From assembly GCF_000519185.1 (NCBI RefSeq), contig NZ_JAFA01000006.1, positions 292,454-356,453 of the forward strand: DNA of 64,000 bases, in the 5' to 3' direction. Positions 43,498-53,361 of the stretch are shown in pieces. How positions within the stretch are numbered: position 1 is the first letter of the stretch; every line of letters starts with the position of its first letter. The DNA is from Paraburkholderia nodosa DSM 21604. Lineage in GTDB: Bacteria > Pseudomonadota > Gammaproteobacteria > Burkholderiales > Burkholderiaceae. The notes below the pieces were generated by a model that ran no database searches, had not been told where the DNA came from, and worked only from the letters and a program-made list of their open reading frames with translations. The position numbers and the translations under genes were made by a program.

Positions 43498-44460
43498 CTA
43501 AACGATTCCTGGCGCTGCCGCTTCGAGCACGTTTACGCGTTTCGGAATCAGCTTGAGGTCGAAGAAGGTATTGGCGATCTGCTGCTGCTCGGCGAGGATG
43601 GCCTTCGTGATCGGACCCGTGCCGAATTGCACGCGCCCGATCGCCTCGCTGACCACATCGTTCGGCAGGCCCCACACCTGGGCGAGCTGGGCGGCGAGCG
43701 CGGCCCGGTTAGCCTGCCCCCACTGATCGATCTGACTCAATTCGTCGATGAGGATCTTGATGACATCCGGGTTTTGTTTCGCGTAACCGAGCGACGAAAA
43801 ATAGTAGGCGCGGTTGCCGACCACGCCGCTCGCATCGGCGAGAATGCGGGCGTCGAGGGTCTTTTGCGCGGCGGCGAGAAACGGATCCCAGATCACCCAC
43901 GCGTCGATGGCGCCGCGCTCGAACGCCGCGCGCGCATCGGCGGGCGCGAGGAACACGATTTTCACATCGCCATACTGAATGTTGTGCGCCTGCAGCAGCT
44001 TCACGAGGAAATAATGGACGTTGCTGCCGCGATTGAGCGCGATGGTCTTGCCCTTGAGATCCGCCACGTTGCGGATGGCCGAGGCGTGCGGCACGAGCAC
44101 CGCTTCCGCTTGCGGCCGTGGCACCGTGGCCGCGACATAGGCGAGCGGCGCGCCGGCCGCCTGCGCGAAGATGGGCGGCGCCTCGCCGACGTCGCCAAAG
44201 TCGATCGAGCCGACGTTGAGGGCTTCGAGTTGCACCGGGCCTGCATCGAACTCTGTCCATGTGACCGCGACACCGAGGGGAGCCAGCCGTTTCTCCAGCG
44301 TGCCGCGTCCTTTCAGCAGGCTCAGATAACCCTTCTGATTGCCTATGCGCAGCGTACGCGATGCGTTGGCCGCGCGCGCGGGTAACGCGCTGAGCACCGG
44401 CAAGGCGGCGAGCGCAGCGGCTCTGGCTGAGATTCGAATGAAGTTGCGGCGTGCGTTCAT
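43498..44460 (-). CDS. Aliphatic sulfonate / organosulfur ABC substrate-binding protein (SsuA-like)
   Basis: This 320-residue NMT1/SsuA-type protein has a twin-arginine-like N-terminus (MNARRNFIRIS) and a hydrophobic stretch ending PARA. The mature part has RIGNQKGYLSLLKGRGTLEKRL, GSIDFGDVGEAPPIFAQAAGAP and AWVIWDPFLAAAQ, typical of SsuA/TauA. It binds a sulfonate in the periplasm. No ssuB, ssuC or ssuD lies next to it, so its ABC partners are elsewhere. Unlike the DszB-like protein, it has an export signal and lacks the CPxP and HFTxxQP motifs. Confidence 0.88.
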   Translation of the reverse strand: MNARRNFIRISARAAALAALPVLSALPARAANASRTLRIGNQKGYLSLLKGRGTLEKRLAPLGVAVTWTEFDAGPVQLEALNVGSIDFGDVGEAPPIFAQAAGAPLAYVAATVPRPQAEAVLVPHASAIRNVADLKGKTIALNRGSNVHYFLVKLLQAHNIQYGDVKIVFLAPADARAAFERGAIDAWVIWDPFLAAAQKTLDARILADASGVVGNRAYYFSSLGYAKQNPDVIKILIDELSQIDQWGQANRAALAAQLAQVWGLPNDVVSEAIGRVQFGTGPITKAILAEQQQIANTFFDLKLIPKRVNVLEAAAPGIV

Positions 44461-44677
44461 GCGTGGCTGCCTCGGCGATAGATAAGAAAGAAGCCGATGT
44501 TATAAGCCGCGCGGCAGCGTGAAAACCATCAAATCCTGCGCTTCTAATTCCCGCTAAAGATAACCACGCGGTTTCGTAATCCATGCAGGCATCCGATATG
44601 TAAATCTCGAATTAATATTGGCCGCCCACGAAAGCCCCAACCATAATCGGCCTTTCCAGATCACGAAGTCACTCATC

Positions 44678-45505
44678 ATGCGATATCGATTAGTTATCCA
44701 AATATTATTTTCCACTATCGCGCTGTTTGCGCTGCAAACGCCGGCGGTCCACGCCGCCGATAACGCCGCGCACGTGTTGCGGGTCGGCTTTGTGCCCGGA
44801 CCGTACGCCGACGAGTTCCGCGAAGGCGTCGAGCCGCAGCTCAAGCGCAAGGGCTACACCATCCAGTACGTGAACTTCAGCACCGGGCTCGAGGCGAACC
44901 AGGCCGTGTGGCACGGCGAAATCGCCGCCGACGTGATGCAGCACAGCGTCTATCTGAAGGCATACAACGACCGGAACGGCACCGACCTCGTCGGCGTCGT
45001 GCAAGTGCCGACGCCACCCATGGGCCTCTACTCTACCCGCCATCATTCGCTCTCCGAGGTGAAGGCCGGCGCAACGGTTGCCGTGCCGAACGACCCCGTC
45101 AACCTCGAACGTGCGCTCAAGATTCTCCAGGCGATCGGCTGGATTCGCATTCGCGAGAATCCCAATCCCGTCGATGTCTCCGAACGTGACGTGGTTGCCA
45201 ATCCCGCCGGCATTCGCATCGTCCCGCTCGAAACCGCACAGGCGCCGCGCGCACTCGAGGACGTCGATTTCGCGGCCATCCAGGGCAACTTCGCCATTTC
45301 CAGCGGGCACCGTCTGACCGAAGCACTCGCACTCGAACAAATGCGCTCGCCTTACGTGAATCAGGTGGTCGTCAAATCGGCAAACCGTCAGTCACAGGAA
45401 ACGGCCGATATCGTCGCGGCCTATCGTTCGGACGAGTTCCGTGCGGCGATCCTGCGCAACCCGACCTACCAGGGCTATCGCCTGCCCGATTATTTTCCGC
45501 ATTAA
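44678..45505 (+). CDS. MetQ/NlpA-family substrate-binding protein
   Basis: This 275-residue protein has a signal peptide ending AVHA and a MetQ-like core: EGVEPQLKRKGYTIQYVNFSTGLEANQAVWHGEIAAD and MGLYSTRHHSLSEVKAGATVAVPNDPVNLERAL. MetQ binds methionine for the MetNI importer; here there is no lipobox Cys and no metNI pair, so it is an orphan periplasmic binder. Its position at the edge of the sulfur island fits uptake of a sulfur-containing amino acid or analogue. The ribosome site is weak. Confidence 0.85.
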   Translation: MRYRLVIQILFSTIALFALQTPAVHAADNAAHVLRVGFVPGPYADEFREGVEPQLKRKGYTIQYVNFSTGLEANQAVWHGEIAADVMQHSVYLKAYNDRNGTDLVGVVQVPTPPMGLYSTRHHSLSEVKAGATVAVPNDPVNLERALKILQAIGWIRIRENPNPVDVSERDVVANPAGIRIVPLETAQAPRALEDVDFAAIQGNFAISSGHRLTEALALEQMRSPYVNQVVVKSANRQSQETADIVAAYRSDEFRAAILRNPTYQGYRLPDYFPH

Positions 45506-45562
45506 CTCGTTCGATGTTTCCGATGCTTTTGCCTCGACCACGGCTTGAATAAGCCCACAACC

Positions 45563-46792
45563 ATGAAAAGAACACTTCTCGCGCTCACTACCATTGCACT
45601 GTCCCCCGTCGCATCCTATGCCCAAAGTAGCGTGACGCTCTACGGCATCGTCACGGGCAACGTGACCTACACGAACAACGTTCAGACGGCGGCAACGCCT
45701 GCCGGTGGCAAGCCCACCGGTGGCGGCCAGGTCGCCCAGTTCGACAGCGGCACCTCGGGCCCGAGTTCGAGCCGCTGGGGCCTGAAAGGCACCGAAGATC
45801 TGGGCGGCAGCGTGAAGACGCTGTTCGTGCTCGAAAGCGGCTTCAGCGTCAGCAACGGCACGCTCGGCCAGGGCGGCACCCTGTTCGGCCGTCAGGCCTG
45901 GATCGGGGTCACCGCACCCAATTACGGCATCGCCTCGCTCGGGCGCCAGTCCGACGCCGCGGTGGATTATGTGTCGCCGCTGCTCTACGCCTGGTACTTC
46001 GGCAACCTCGCGATCCATCCGGCCGACTACGACAATCTGAATTTCACGCACCGCATCAACAACGCGATCAAGTACAGTTCGGACTCCTTCGCAGGATTCC
46101 GGTTCGGCGCGCTGTACAGCCTGGGCGGGATAGCCGGCAACTTCACGCAGAACCAGTACTGGTCCGCGGGCGTTAGCTATACCGGGCCGAGCGTTGCGGT
46201 CGCGGCGTCCATCATCAACGCGCGCAACCCGAACACTTCGCTCTATGGCACGAATGCGAATGCGAGCGCCACCGGCAACAATCTCGGCTCCGCCGGGTCC
46301 GCCACGACGCCGGCATCGAACCCGTCCATCTCGGGTTTCGCCTCCGCCCGCACGCAGCAGACGGTCGCCGTGGCCTCGACCTGGACGATCGGGTCGGCCA
46401 TCCTGGGCCTCGCCTGGTCCAATACGCAATATCGCGACCTCGGCGCCACTGCCGCGCTGAACACGCAGAACTACCACGGCACGGCCTCGTTCAATACGGT
46501 GGGGGCGAGCGTGCGTTACCAGGTTACGCCGTTCCTGCGCGTAGGCACCTCGTTCGATTACACGAACGGCGGCAACCTGAACGGGACGGGCGGCGCGCGC
46601 TATGAGCAGTGGAATCTGGGCGCCGGCTACTCACTCTCGAAAGCCACCGAACTGTACACAACGGCTGCGTACCAGCATGCAAGCGGCGTCGACTCGTGGG
46701 GCCGCCAGGCGGTCGCGGACATCGGCTATCTCTCGCCCTCGACAACCTCGAATCAGGTTGCGGTGTCGGCCGGCATCAAGCACCTCTTCTAA
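45563..46792 (+). CDS. Outer-membrane trimeric porin (second copy)
   Basis: This 409-residue porin has a signal ending SYAQ, the start SSVTLYGIVTGNVTYTN and a terminal Phe (VSAGIKHLF). It is related to but clearly divergent from the porin at 23052-24191. It lies 57 bases after the MetQ-like gene and before two sugar-acid genes, so it may serve either pathway. A 13-base-stem hairpin follows. Confidence 0.94.
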   Translation: MKRTLLALTTIALSPVASYAQSSVTLYGIVTGNVTYTNNVQTAATPAGGKPTGGGQVAQFDSGTSGPSSSRWGLKGTEDLGGSVKTLFVLESGFSVSNGTLGQGGTLFGRQAWIGVTAPNYGIASLGRQSDAAVDYVSPLLYAWYFGNLAIHPADYDNLNFTHRINNAIKYSSDSFAGFRFGALYSLGGIAGNFTQNQYWSAGVSYTGPSVAVAASIINARNPNTSLYGTNANASATGNNLGSAGSATTPASNPSISGFASARTQQTVAVASTWTIGSAILGLAWSNTQYRDLGATAALNTQNYHGTASFNTVGASVRYQVTPFLRVGTSFDYTNGGNLNGTGGARYEQWNLGAGYSLSKATELYTTAAYQHASGVDSWGRQAVADIGYLSPSTTSNQVAVSAGIKHLF

Positions 46793-46806
46793 CCCGCAAT
46801 ACGAGC

Positions 46807-46835
46807 CGCGGCCCGGTCAGTTTGACCGGGCCGCG
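46807..46835 (+). terminator. Hairpin after the second porin
   Basis: A 13-base stem (46807-46819 with 46823-46835, core GGCCCGGTCA/TGACCGGGCC) encloses a three-base loop 14 bases after the stop. There is no U-tract, so it may attenuate or stabilise rather than fully terminate before the FAH gene. Confidence 0.6.
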
Positions 46836-46933
46836 CGATCGTCCAGCCTGTTGGACAAAGAGGCGTTCCTTTGGACGCGCACGCGCATCCGCCCTACGAT
46901 GCGTGTCGCAACACTCACTCCGGAATGCCTGCC

Positions 46934-48109
46934 ATGTCCTCAACATCCGCTTATCTCCCGCACGATCTCGATAGCGCGCTGCTCGTCGGCCGCGTCTGGC
47001 GGCCCACCCCGGAGGGTGACGGACCCTGCGTCGTCGTCGTGCGCGGGGGCATGGTCTTCGATATTTCCGAGGTGGCCCCCACCACGGCCGACCTGTTCGA
47101 CTACGACGATCTGCTCGATGTCGTGCGCCACACGCCCGGCGAGCTGCTCGGCACGGCCGAGGCGCTGCTCGAACACAGCTTCGCGGGCGATCGCCCCGCG
47201 GATCGCCCCTGGCTGCTCGCGCCCTGCGACCTGCAGGCGATCAAGGCCTGCGGCGTGACGTTCGCGGTGAGTCTTCTCGAACGCGTGATCGAAGAACAGG
47301 CCGGCGGTGATCCCGCCAAAGCCCAGGACGTGCGCACCGATATCACGAAGCTGATCGGCACCGATCTTTCGACAATCAAGCCCGGGTCCGAGGCCGCGAC
47401 CAAACTGAAGGAAGAACTTCAGCGCCGAGGCGCGTGGTCGCAATACATGGAAGTCGGCATCGGTCCGGACGCCGAGGTGTTCTCGAAGTCCCAGCCGATG
47501 TCCGCGGTGGGCTTCGGCGCCGATATCGGCCTGCATCCCGCCTCGGCGTGGAATAACCCCGAGCCCGAGATCGTTCTTGCGGTCAACAGCCGCGGCGAAG
47601 TGGTCGGGGCGACGCTCGGCAACGACGTCAACCTGCGCGATATCGAAGGCCGCTCCGCCCTGCTGCTCGGCAAATGCAAGGACAACAACGGCTCGTGCGC
47701 GATCGGCCCGTTCATTCGTTTATTCGACGAAGCCTTCACGCTCGACACGGTTCGCGCCACCAGCGTCTCGCTGCGCGTGGAAGGCACGGACGACGGCTTC
47801 CTGCTCGAAGGCGTGAGCCACATGCAGGAAATCAGCCGCGACCCGCTCGATCTCGTTTCGCAGGCATGGGGCCGCCATCATCAGTATCCGGACGGATTCA
47901 TGCTGTTTCTCGGCACGATGTTCTCGCCGATCAAGGACCGCGACGCGCCCGGCGGCGGCTTCACGCATCACCTCGGCGACCGGGTCACGATCAGCGCGCC
48001 GCCGCTTGGCGCCATCGTCAACACCGTGCGCCTTTGCACCGAAATCGAACCGTGGACGTTCGGCGTGCGCGCCCTCTATACCAATCTCGCCGAGCGCGGT
48101 CTTTTTTAA
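46934..48109 (+). CDS. Fumarylacetoacetate-hydrolase-family enzyme, AraD1-like
   Basis: This 391-residue protein has an FAH-type C-terminal domain, with VGFGADIGLHPASAWNNPEPEIVL carrying the acidic metal ligands and LGNDVNLRDIEGRSALLLGKCKDNNGSCAIGP. In Burkholderia, FAH enzymes of this length act as 2-keto-3-deoxy-L-arabinonate dehydratase (AraD1), giving alpha-ketoglutarate semialdehyde. The next gene encodes a matching dehydrogenase 17 bases later, which supports this reading. The upstream dehydrogenase and arabinonate dehydratase genes are not here. The start could be 46925 instead. Confidence 0.83.
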   Translation: MSSTSAYLPHDLDSALLVGRVWRPTPEGDGPCVVVVRGGMVFDISEVAPTTADLFDYDDLLDVVRHTPGELLGTAEALLEHSFAGDRPADRPWLLAPCDLQAIKACGVTFAVSLLERVIEEQAGGDPAKAQDVRTDITKLIGTDLSTIKPGSEAATKLKEELQRRGAWSQYMEVGIGPDAEVFSKSQPMSAVGFGADIGLHPASAWNNPEPEIVLAVNSRGEVVGATLGNDVNLRDIEGRSALLLGKCKDNNGSCAIGPFIRLFDEAFTLDTVRATSVSLRVEGTDDGFLLEGVSHMQEISRDPLDLVSQAWGRHHQYPDGFMLFLGTMFSPIKDRDAPGGGFTHHLGDRVTISAPPLGAIVNTVRLCTEIEPWTFGVRALYTNLAERGLF

Positions 48110-48126
48110 TCTGGAGTGAATTCGTA

Positions 48127-49572
48127 ATGCAGACAGAAAACAACGTGACGTTCGCGCGTATCGACGAAGCCGCCGCGCTCGCGCATGAAGCGCAGGCCCT
48201 TTACGGCGCGGCTTCGCGCGCCGTGCGCAGCGCCCTGTTGCGCGGCCTCGCCGACGCGCTCGAACGCGACGCCGCGCAACTCGTCGCCATCGCCGACGAA
48301 GAAACGTCGCTTGGCGCCGCACGTTTGAATGGCGAGCTCGCGCGCACCGCGTTTCAGCTGCGCGGCTTTGCCGAGCGCGTGGAAGCGGGCATCGCCAATC
48401 GCCACGTCGACGACGCAGCCGTGCCCGGCGCACCGCCCGCGGGCCGCCCGCACCTCACGCGCGTGCAATTGCCGCTGGGGCCGGTGGCGATGTTCTCCGC
48501 GAGCAATTTCCCGTTTGCGTTCTCGGTACTCGGCGGCGATACGGCCTCTGCACTCGCTGCGGGTTGCACCGTGATCGTCAAGCCGCACTCGGGCCATCCC
48601 GAACTGTCGCGCCGCGTGCATGCGCTTGCCGCGCGTGTGCTGCGCGAACAGGGCTTGCCCGAAGGCGTGATTGCGTTCGTCGATCAGGCTTCGCGCGAGG
48701 CGGCCGTGCATCTCGTCGGTCATGCCGACGTCGCGGCGGTGGCGTTCACGGGTTCGTATCAGGGCGGCGTGGCCCTGTGGCGCGCGGCCAACGCGCGTCG
48801 CCGGCCGATTCCGTTTTATGGCGAACTCGGCTCGATCAATCCGCTCGTCGTGCTGCCGTCAGCGCTCGCCGAAGGCGTCGACACGCCTGCTGCCACCCTT
48901 GCTGCCTCGATCACGATGGGCTGCGGGCAGTTCTGCACGAGCCCGGGGTTGATCGTCGTGCGCGACGACGAAAATGGCGAGCGCTTCGTAGCGGCGCTGG
49001 CGCAAGCGTTGTCCGCGCAAAAGCCGCATGCCATGCTCACGTCCGCCATGCGCCGCGGTTTCGAAAGCGCCGCCGCGCATATCGCGAGCCAGACGGACGT
49101 GCGCGTGCGTCTCGCCGCGCCGGCACACGACGAAGAAGCCGCAGCGCCCGCGCCGCGTCTGTTCGAAACCGATGCACAGACGTTCATCGCCAACGCGGCA
49201 CTGCACGAAGAGATGTTCGGCCCGGCCGCGCTGATCGTGAAGGTGCGCGACGAGGCGCAGACGCTCGACGTGCTCGGCGCGGTCGAAGGTTCGCTCACAG
49301 TCACGCTGTGGGGCGCGCAAGCCGATACGCCGGCCAATCGCGCGCTCGCCGTTGCTGCGCAACGTATCGCAGGTCGCGTGCTGTTTGGCGGCGTGCCAAC
49401 GGGCGTCGCCGTGTGCGATGCACAGCAGCACGGCGGCCCGTGGCCCGCTTCGACGCAGCCGCAAACCACCTCGGTCGGCTATGCGGCGATCGAGCGCTTC
49501 CTGCGCCCCGTAGCGTTGCAGGATGCGCCGCAGTGGGCGATTGCCGCGACGAGCGGAACGGCAGTGGCATAA
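48127..49572 (+). CDS. Alpha-ketoglutarate-semialdehyde dehydrogenase (NADP+-type ALDH)
   Basis: This 481-residue aldehyde dehydrogenase has catalytic Cys in GCGQFCTSPG, Glu in YGELGSINP, the cofactor loop FTGSYQGG and substrate motif SASNFPFAFSVLGGDTASALAAGC. The last is the pattern of ketoglutarate-semialdehyde dehydrogenases rather than generic ALDHs. It finishes non-phosphorylative pentose or sugar-acid breakdown, giving 2-oxoglutarate. It forms a pair with the AraD1-like gene. Confidence 0.9.
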   Translation: MQTENNVTFARIDEAAALAHEAQALYGAASRAVRSALLRGLADALERDAAQLVAIADEETSLGAARLNGELARTAFQLRGFAERVEAGIANRHVDDAAVPGAPPAGRPHLTRVQLPLGPVAMFSASNFPFAFSVLGGDTASALAAGCTVIVKPHSGHPELSRRVHALAARVLREQGLPEGVIAFVDQASREAAVHLVGHADVAAVAFTGSYQGGVALWRAANARRRPIPFYGELGSINPLVVLPSALAEGVDTPAATLAASITMGCGQFCTSPGLIVVRDDENGERFVAALAQALSAQKPHAMLTSAMRRGFESAAAHIASQTDVRVRLAAPAHDEEAAAPAPRLFETDAQTFIANAALHEEMFGPAALIVKVRDEAQTLDVLGAVEGSLTVTLWGAQADTPANRALAVAAQRIAGRVLFGGVPTGVAVCDAQQHGGPWPASTQPQTTSVGYAAIERFLRPVALQDAPQWAIAATSGTAVA

Positions 49573-49605
49573 GGCGCCACGCGCACGATTGAAGCAGCAA
49601 AAAAG

Positions 49606-49641
49606 AGCGGAGACCGGAGATTGAATCCGGTCTCCGCTTTT
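49606..49641. terminator. Bidirectional rho-independent terminator
   Basis: A 13-base stem (49606-49618 with 49626-49638, core GCGGAGACCGGA/TCCGGTCTCCGC) has a seven-base loop. It is preceded by A6 and followed by TTTT. It sits between the convergent dehydrogenase and MFS genes and fits termination in both directions. Confidence 0.85.
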
Positions 49642-49671
49642 CACTTTCAGCGCCTGCGACGCCGCCCTTTG

Positions 49672-51045
49672 TTACTGGCTGCCAGCAGCGTGCTTCGGAA
49701 CGGCGAGCACCGCAAGCGCCGCTGCGAGGCCCGCGCCCGCAAAGGCGTAGAAATTCCACGGCAGCGGCGCACCCGCTTGTGCCAGCGCGCCGCCGATCAA
49801 CGGTCCGGCGATTGCGCCGAAGCGCCCGATGCCTAGCGCCCAGCCAATGCCCGTCGCCCGGTTACGGGGCGGATAGTAGCGCGTGATATACGCGCCAAGC
49901 AGCATCGTGTTCCCGATCGTGCCCACCCCGGCAATACCCACGAGCACGTACGTTTGCAGCGTGCCATGGGCGAACGGCAGCGCGCACAGGCTGGCTGCCG
50001 CAAGCAGATAAAGCACGCTGACCACGGCCTTCGAACCGAGGCGGTCGGCTACTGCGCCGCCAAGCAGGGAGCCTAACGCCGCGGTCGAATTGAGCGTCAC
50101 CAGCAATGCGAGGCTCGATCCGAGCGGGAAACCGGCCTTGCGCATCAGTTGCGGCAGCCAGGTGCTCAGTCCGTAGAGCAGGAGCAAGCCCATGAACATC
50201 GCGATCCAGAACGCCAGGGTGGCGCGCATGTTGGACGCGTCGAACAGCGCGCGAATCGGCGTGGCTTTCTCGGCGTTTGTAGCGTGCACGGCCTTCGCTC
50301 CCGCTTCGTTCTCGAGCGCCGAATGACGAACGCCGAGCGTTCGGGCGACGCTGCGCGCCTCCTCCATGCGGTTTCTCGCCAGCAGGAACTCCAGCGACTC
50401 CGGCAAATGGCGCGCCGTGAGCGCCACGAGGATGAGCGGCGCGGCGCCCACGCCGAACAGCAAGCGCCAGCCGTGCGTGGGCAACCAGTTCATCGCGAGC
50501 AGCGCGACCAGAATGCCGCCCAGCGAATATCCCGTGTAAATCAGGGCATAGTTGAAAGAACGGCGCCCAGGCGGCGAGTATTCGACGGTGAGCGCCGCGG
50601 CGGTCGGCACGACGCCGCCCAACCCAAGTCCGCCCACGATCCGCGCGACGACGAACCACGCTGGCGTGGGCGCGAGCGCGGCGGCCGCCATCATCGCGGA
50701 AAAGAGCGCCGCGCTGCCGAGCAGCATGCGGCGCCGACCGATTACGTCGCTGAGCGTACCCGCGCCCATTGCGCCGATCATCATGCCCGCCAGCGAGCAG
50801 CTGGCGATCGCGCCCAGCTGCAGCGCCGACAAGGACCAGTCGGTGCCATGCGTGAGCATGGGCAGCACAGCGCCGTAAATGGCGACGTCATAGCCTTCGG
50901 CAAGGATCATCGCCAGGCAGATCGCGACGACTCGCACCGTCACGCGAGTGGGTATCGCAACGGTCGCGGTATCGAGGCGGTGCCCGGCTTCGCTTTGCGC
51001 GCGATCCAGCGTGACCTCGGCGCGGCTCGATGACGACGTGTTCAT
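49672..51045 (-). CDS. MFS transporter, aromatic acid:proton symporter (AAHS) type
   Basis: This 457-residue carrier has 12 helices, an early DVAIYGAVLP motif in helix 1 (like the AAHS family D-x-x-IYG) and loop 2-3 GTLSDVIGRRRMLL. AAHS members import benzoate-like and other acids, including hydroxybenzoates. The ATG at 51045 has GGGAG upstream. It is the last gene of the long minus-strand catabolic operon, 35 bases after the semialdehyde dehydrogenase, and ends at the bidirectional terminator. Confidence 0.9.
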   Translation of the reverse strand: MNTSSSSRAEVTLDRAQSEAGHRLDTATVAIPTRVTVRVVAICLAMILAEGYDVAIYGAVLPMLTHGTDWSLSALQLGAIASCSLAGMMIGAMGAGTLSDVIGRRRMLLGSAALFSAMMAAAALAPTPAWFVVARIVGGLGLGGVVPTAAALTVEYSPPGRRSFNYALIYTGYSLGGILVALLAMNWLPTHGWRLLFGVGAAPLILVALTARHLPESLEFLLARNRMEEARSVARTLGVRHSALENEAGAKAVHATNAEKATPIRALFDASNMRATLAFWIAMFMGLLLLYGLSTWLPQLMRKAGFPLGSSLALLVTLNSTAALGSLLGGAVADRLGSKAVVSVLYLLAAASLCALPFAHGTLQTYVLVGIAGVGTIGNTMLLGAYITRYYPPRNRATGIGWALGIGRFGAIAGPLIGGALAQAGAPLPWNFYAFAGAGLAAALAVLAVPKHAAGSQ

Positions 51046-51080
51046 GGCGCGTGCTCCCTTTTTTTGTGTGAATCCGGCGA

Positions 51081-52541
51081 TCAAACCGCCATGCACAGGT
51101 ACTTGATGACGAGATAGTCATCGATGCCGTAGTGCGACCCCTCCCTGCCCAGACCCGATTGCTTCACGCCGCCAAACGGCGCCACCTCGTTCGAGATCAA
51201 GCCGGTATTGATGCCCACCATGCCGTATTCGAGCTGCTCGGCCACGCGCCAGATGCGGCCGATATCGCGGCTGTAGAAGTAGGCAGCGAGTCCGAACTCC
51301 GTGTCGTTGGCGAGCTTCACCACCTCTTCGTCGCTCGAGAAGCGGAACAGCGGCGCGAGCGGGCCGAACGTCTCTTCTTTCGCCACATCCATTTGCGCGG
51401 TGACGCCGGTCAGCACGGTGGGCTCGAAAAAGCCATGACCGAGCGCGTGGCGCTTTCCGCCCGTGGCGAGCGTCGCGCCTTTGACCACCGCATCGGCGAT
51501 ATGCGCTTCGACCTTCCTGACCGCTGCCTCGTTGATGAGCGGTCCCAGCGTGACGCCGCCCTCCGTGCCGTGCCCGACCTTCAGCCCCTTCACGGCTGTC
51601 GCCAGCTTCGCGGCGAACGCGTCATAAACGCGCTCATGCACGTAGAAGCGATTCGTGCAGACGCACGTTTGGCCGTTGTTGCGGTACTTCGAGGCGATGG
51701 CGCCTTCCACCGCGGCGTCGAGATCGGCGTCGTCGAACACGATGAAAGGCGCGTTGCCGCCGAGTTCGAGCGTCACCTTTTTCACCGTGGGCGCGCTTTG
51801 CGCCATCAGCAATCGCCCCACCCCCGTCGAACCGGTAAACGACAGCTTGCGAACCACAGGACTACTGGTCATCGCGCCGCCAATCGCCTTGGGATCGCCG
51901 GTGACGATATTGAGCACGCCCCTGGGCACGCCGGCCCGCTCCGCCAGCACCGCGAGTGCGAGTGCGGAAAACGGCGTGGCTTCCGCGGGCTTCACGACGA
52001 TCGGGCAGCCTGCCGCGAGCGCCGGGCCCACCTTGCGGGTGATCATCGCCGTGGGGAAATTCCACGGCGTGATGGCCGCGCAAACCCCGATCGGCTCCTT
52101 GATGACCACGAGCCGCTTGTCCAATGCAGGCGTGGCGAGCGTGTCGCCCGCCACACGCTTGCCTTCCTCGGCGAACCATTCGATGAACGACGCGCCGTAG
52201 GTGATTTCGCCTTTCGCTTCCGCGAGCGGCTTGCCCTGTTCCGCGGTGAGGATCAGCGCGAGATCGTCGGCATGCTCGATCATCAGTTCGTACCAGCGGC
52301 GCATCACGAACGCCCGCTCCTTGGCCGTGCGCGCTCGCCATGCTGGCCACGCGGCATTGGCCGCCTCGATGGCCCGCGCCGTTTCGGCCTCTCCCATCAA
52401 AGGAACGCTGCCGAGCGTCGCGCCCGTTGCCGGGTCGAACACGTCGAAACTCGCGCCCGAGTCCGCGGGGCACCATTGCCCGTCGATATAAGCTTGATGG
52501 CGCAACAGCGCCGCGTCCTTCAACAGGGTCTTCAATTCCAC
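51081..52541 (-). CDS. gabD: Succinate-semialdehyde dehydrogenase (GabD-like)
   Basis: This 486-residue ALDH matches GabD in length and motifs: [50 protein letters not shown], catalytic Cys in [16 protein letters not shown], and the end [20 protein letters not shown]. It oxidises succinate semialdehyde to succinate. The enzymes encoded in the same transcript suggest that succinate semialdehyde, or a close relative, is an end product of the pathway rather than of GABA breakdown. The symbol reflects the family; other semialdehydes remain possible. Confidence 0.87.
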   Translation of the reverse strand: MELKTLLKDAALLRHQAYIDGQWCPADSGASFDVFDPATGATLGSVPLMGEAETARAIEAANAAWPAWRARTAKERAFVMRRWYELMIEHADDLALILTAEQGKPLAEAKGEITYGASFIEWFAEEGKRVAGDTLATPALDKRLVVIKEPIGVCAAITPWNFPTAMITRKVGPALAAGCPIVVKPAEATPFSALALAVLAERAGVPRGVLNIVTGDPKAIGGAMTSSPVVRKLSFTGSTGVGRLLMAQSAPTVKKVTLELGGNAPFIVFDDADLDAAVEGAIASKYRNNGQTCVCTNRFYVHERVYDAFAAKLATAVKGLKVGHGTEGGVTLGPLINEAAVRKVEAHIADAVVKGATLATGGKRHALGHGFFEPTVLTGVTAQMDVAKEETFGPLAPLFRFSSDEEVVKLANDTEFGLAAYFYSRDIGRIWRVAEQLEYGMVGINTGLISNEVAPFGGVKQSGLGREGSHYGIDDYLVIKYLCMAV

Positions 52542-52642
52542 GTGACTTTCCTTCGATGCAAAAAATTCGGGTTGATGCCACGCTCCGCCAGAAGCAAATC
52601 GCTCCGGCAGAGCGCGCTAACAATCAGTACAGCCAGGCTCCG

Positions 52643-53350
52643 TTATCCCGCCTGACGCCACGACACATGCTCGTGCCCTTCCGCCAGCAGATTGCGGGCG
52701 ATCTCGGCCACTCTGTCCACATGCGCGATCGCGGCCTCGCGTGCAGCGGCCGCGTTTCCGGCTTGAATGGCGCGGAGAATCCGGTGCATTTCATCGACGG
52801 CCTGGCGGCCGCGGTCGTCGGAAGCGATCGTCAGGGCTCTCAAGCGGTTGATGCGCGCCGTCAACGACTGCACGATTTCCCAGGCCACGCGCTTTTGACC
52901 GGCAACGAACATGCGCTCGTAGAAGGCCGTGGTGAGCGCCCTCACGGCCGGATGGTCCTGCGCTTCGAAGGCCGCCTGAATCCGATCGATGAAGGCAGCG
53001 AGATCCGCGACGGTGCGCTCGTCGGCATGCTGCGCGCACGCCATGGCGGCTTCGCCTTCGAGCAGCGCGCGTATTTCGTAGATCTCCGCCGCCGTCTCGA
53101 AGTCGAGCACGGCGACGATCGGCCCCTGGTTCGGAATCGAGTCGACCAGACCCTCCGTTTCCAGATGCCGCAAAACTTCCCGCACCACGGTGCGGCTCAC
53201 GCCGAGAATCTCGCACAGCGAGCGCTCGACCAGCCGCTCGCCTGGATGAAAATGCGCCTCCAGAATGGCCGTGCGCATTTTTTCGAGTGCGAGTTCCCGC
53301 AACGTGGCCGTGGGGCGTTCGACCCGCAGCGATGGCAGTGCGTCATTCAT
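52643..53350 (-). CDS. GntR-family regulator, FCD (FadR-like) subgroup
   Basis: This 235-residue protein has an N-terminal winged helix (LGVSRTVVREVLRHLETEGLV) and a C-terminal all-helical FCD effector domain (about 95-225, with IYEIRALLEGEAAMACAQ). It lies inside the minus-strand operon, 11 bases after the potA-like gene. The DNA-binding helix is identical over LGVSRTVVREVLRHLETEGL to that of the second GntR regulator at 59410-60096, so both probably recognise the same operator (see 59231-60643). Confidence 0.93.
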   Translation of the reverse strand: MNDALPSLRVERPTATLRELALEKMRTAILEAHFHPGERLVERSLCEILGVSRTVVREVLRHLETEGLVDSIPNQGPIVAVLDFETAAEIYEIRALLEGEAAMACAQHADERTVADLAAFIDRIQAAFEAQDHPAVRALTTAFYERMFVAGQKRVAWEIVQSLTARINRLRALTIASDDRGRQAVDEMHRILRAIQAGNAAAAREAAIAHVDRVAEIARNLLAEGHEHVSWRQAG

Positions 53351-53361
53351 GACAGCCGCCG

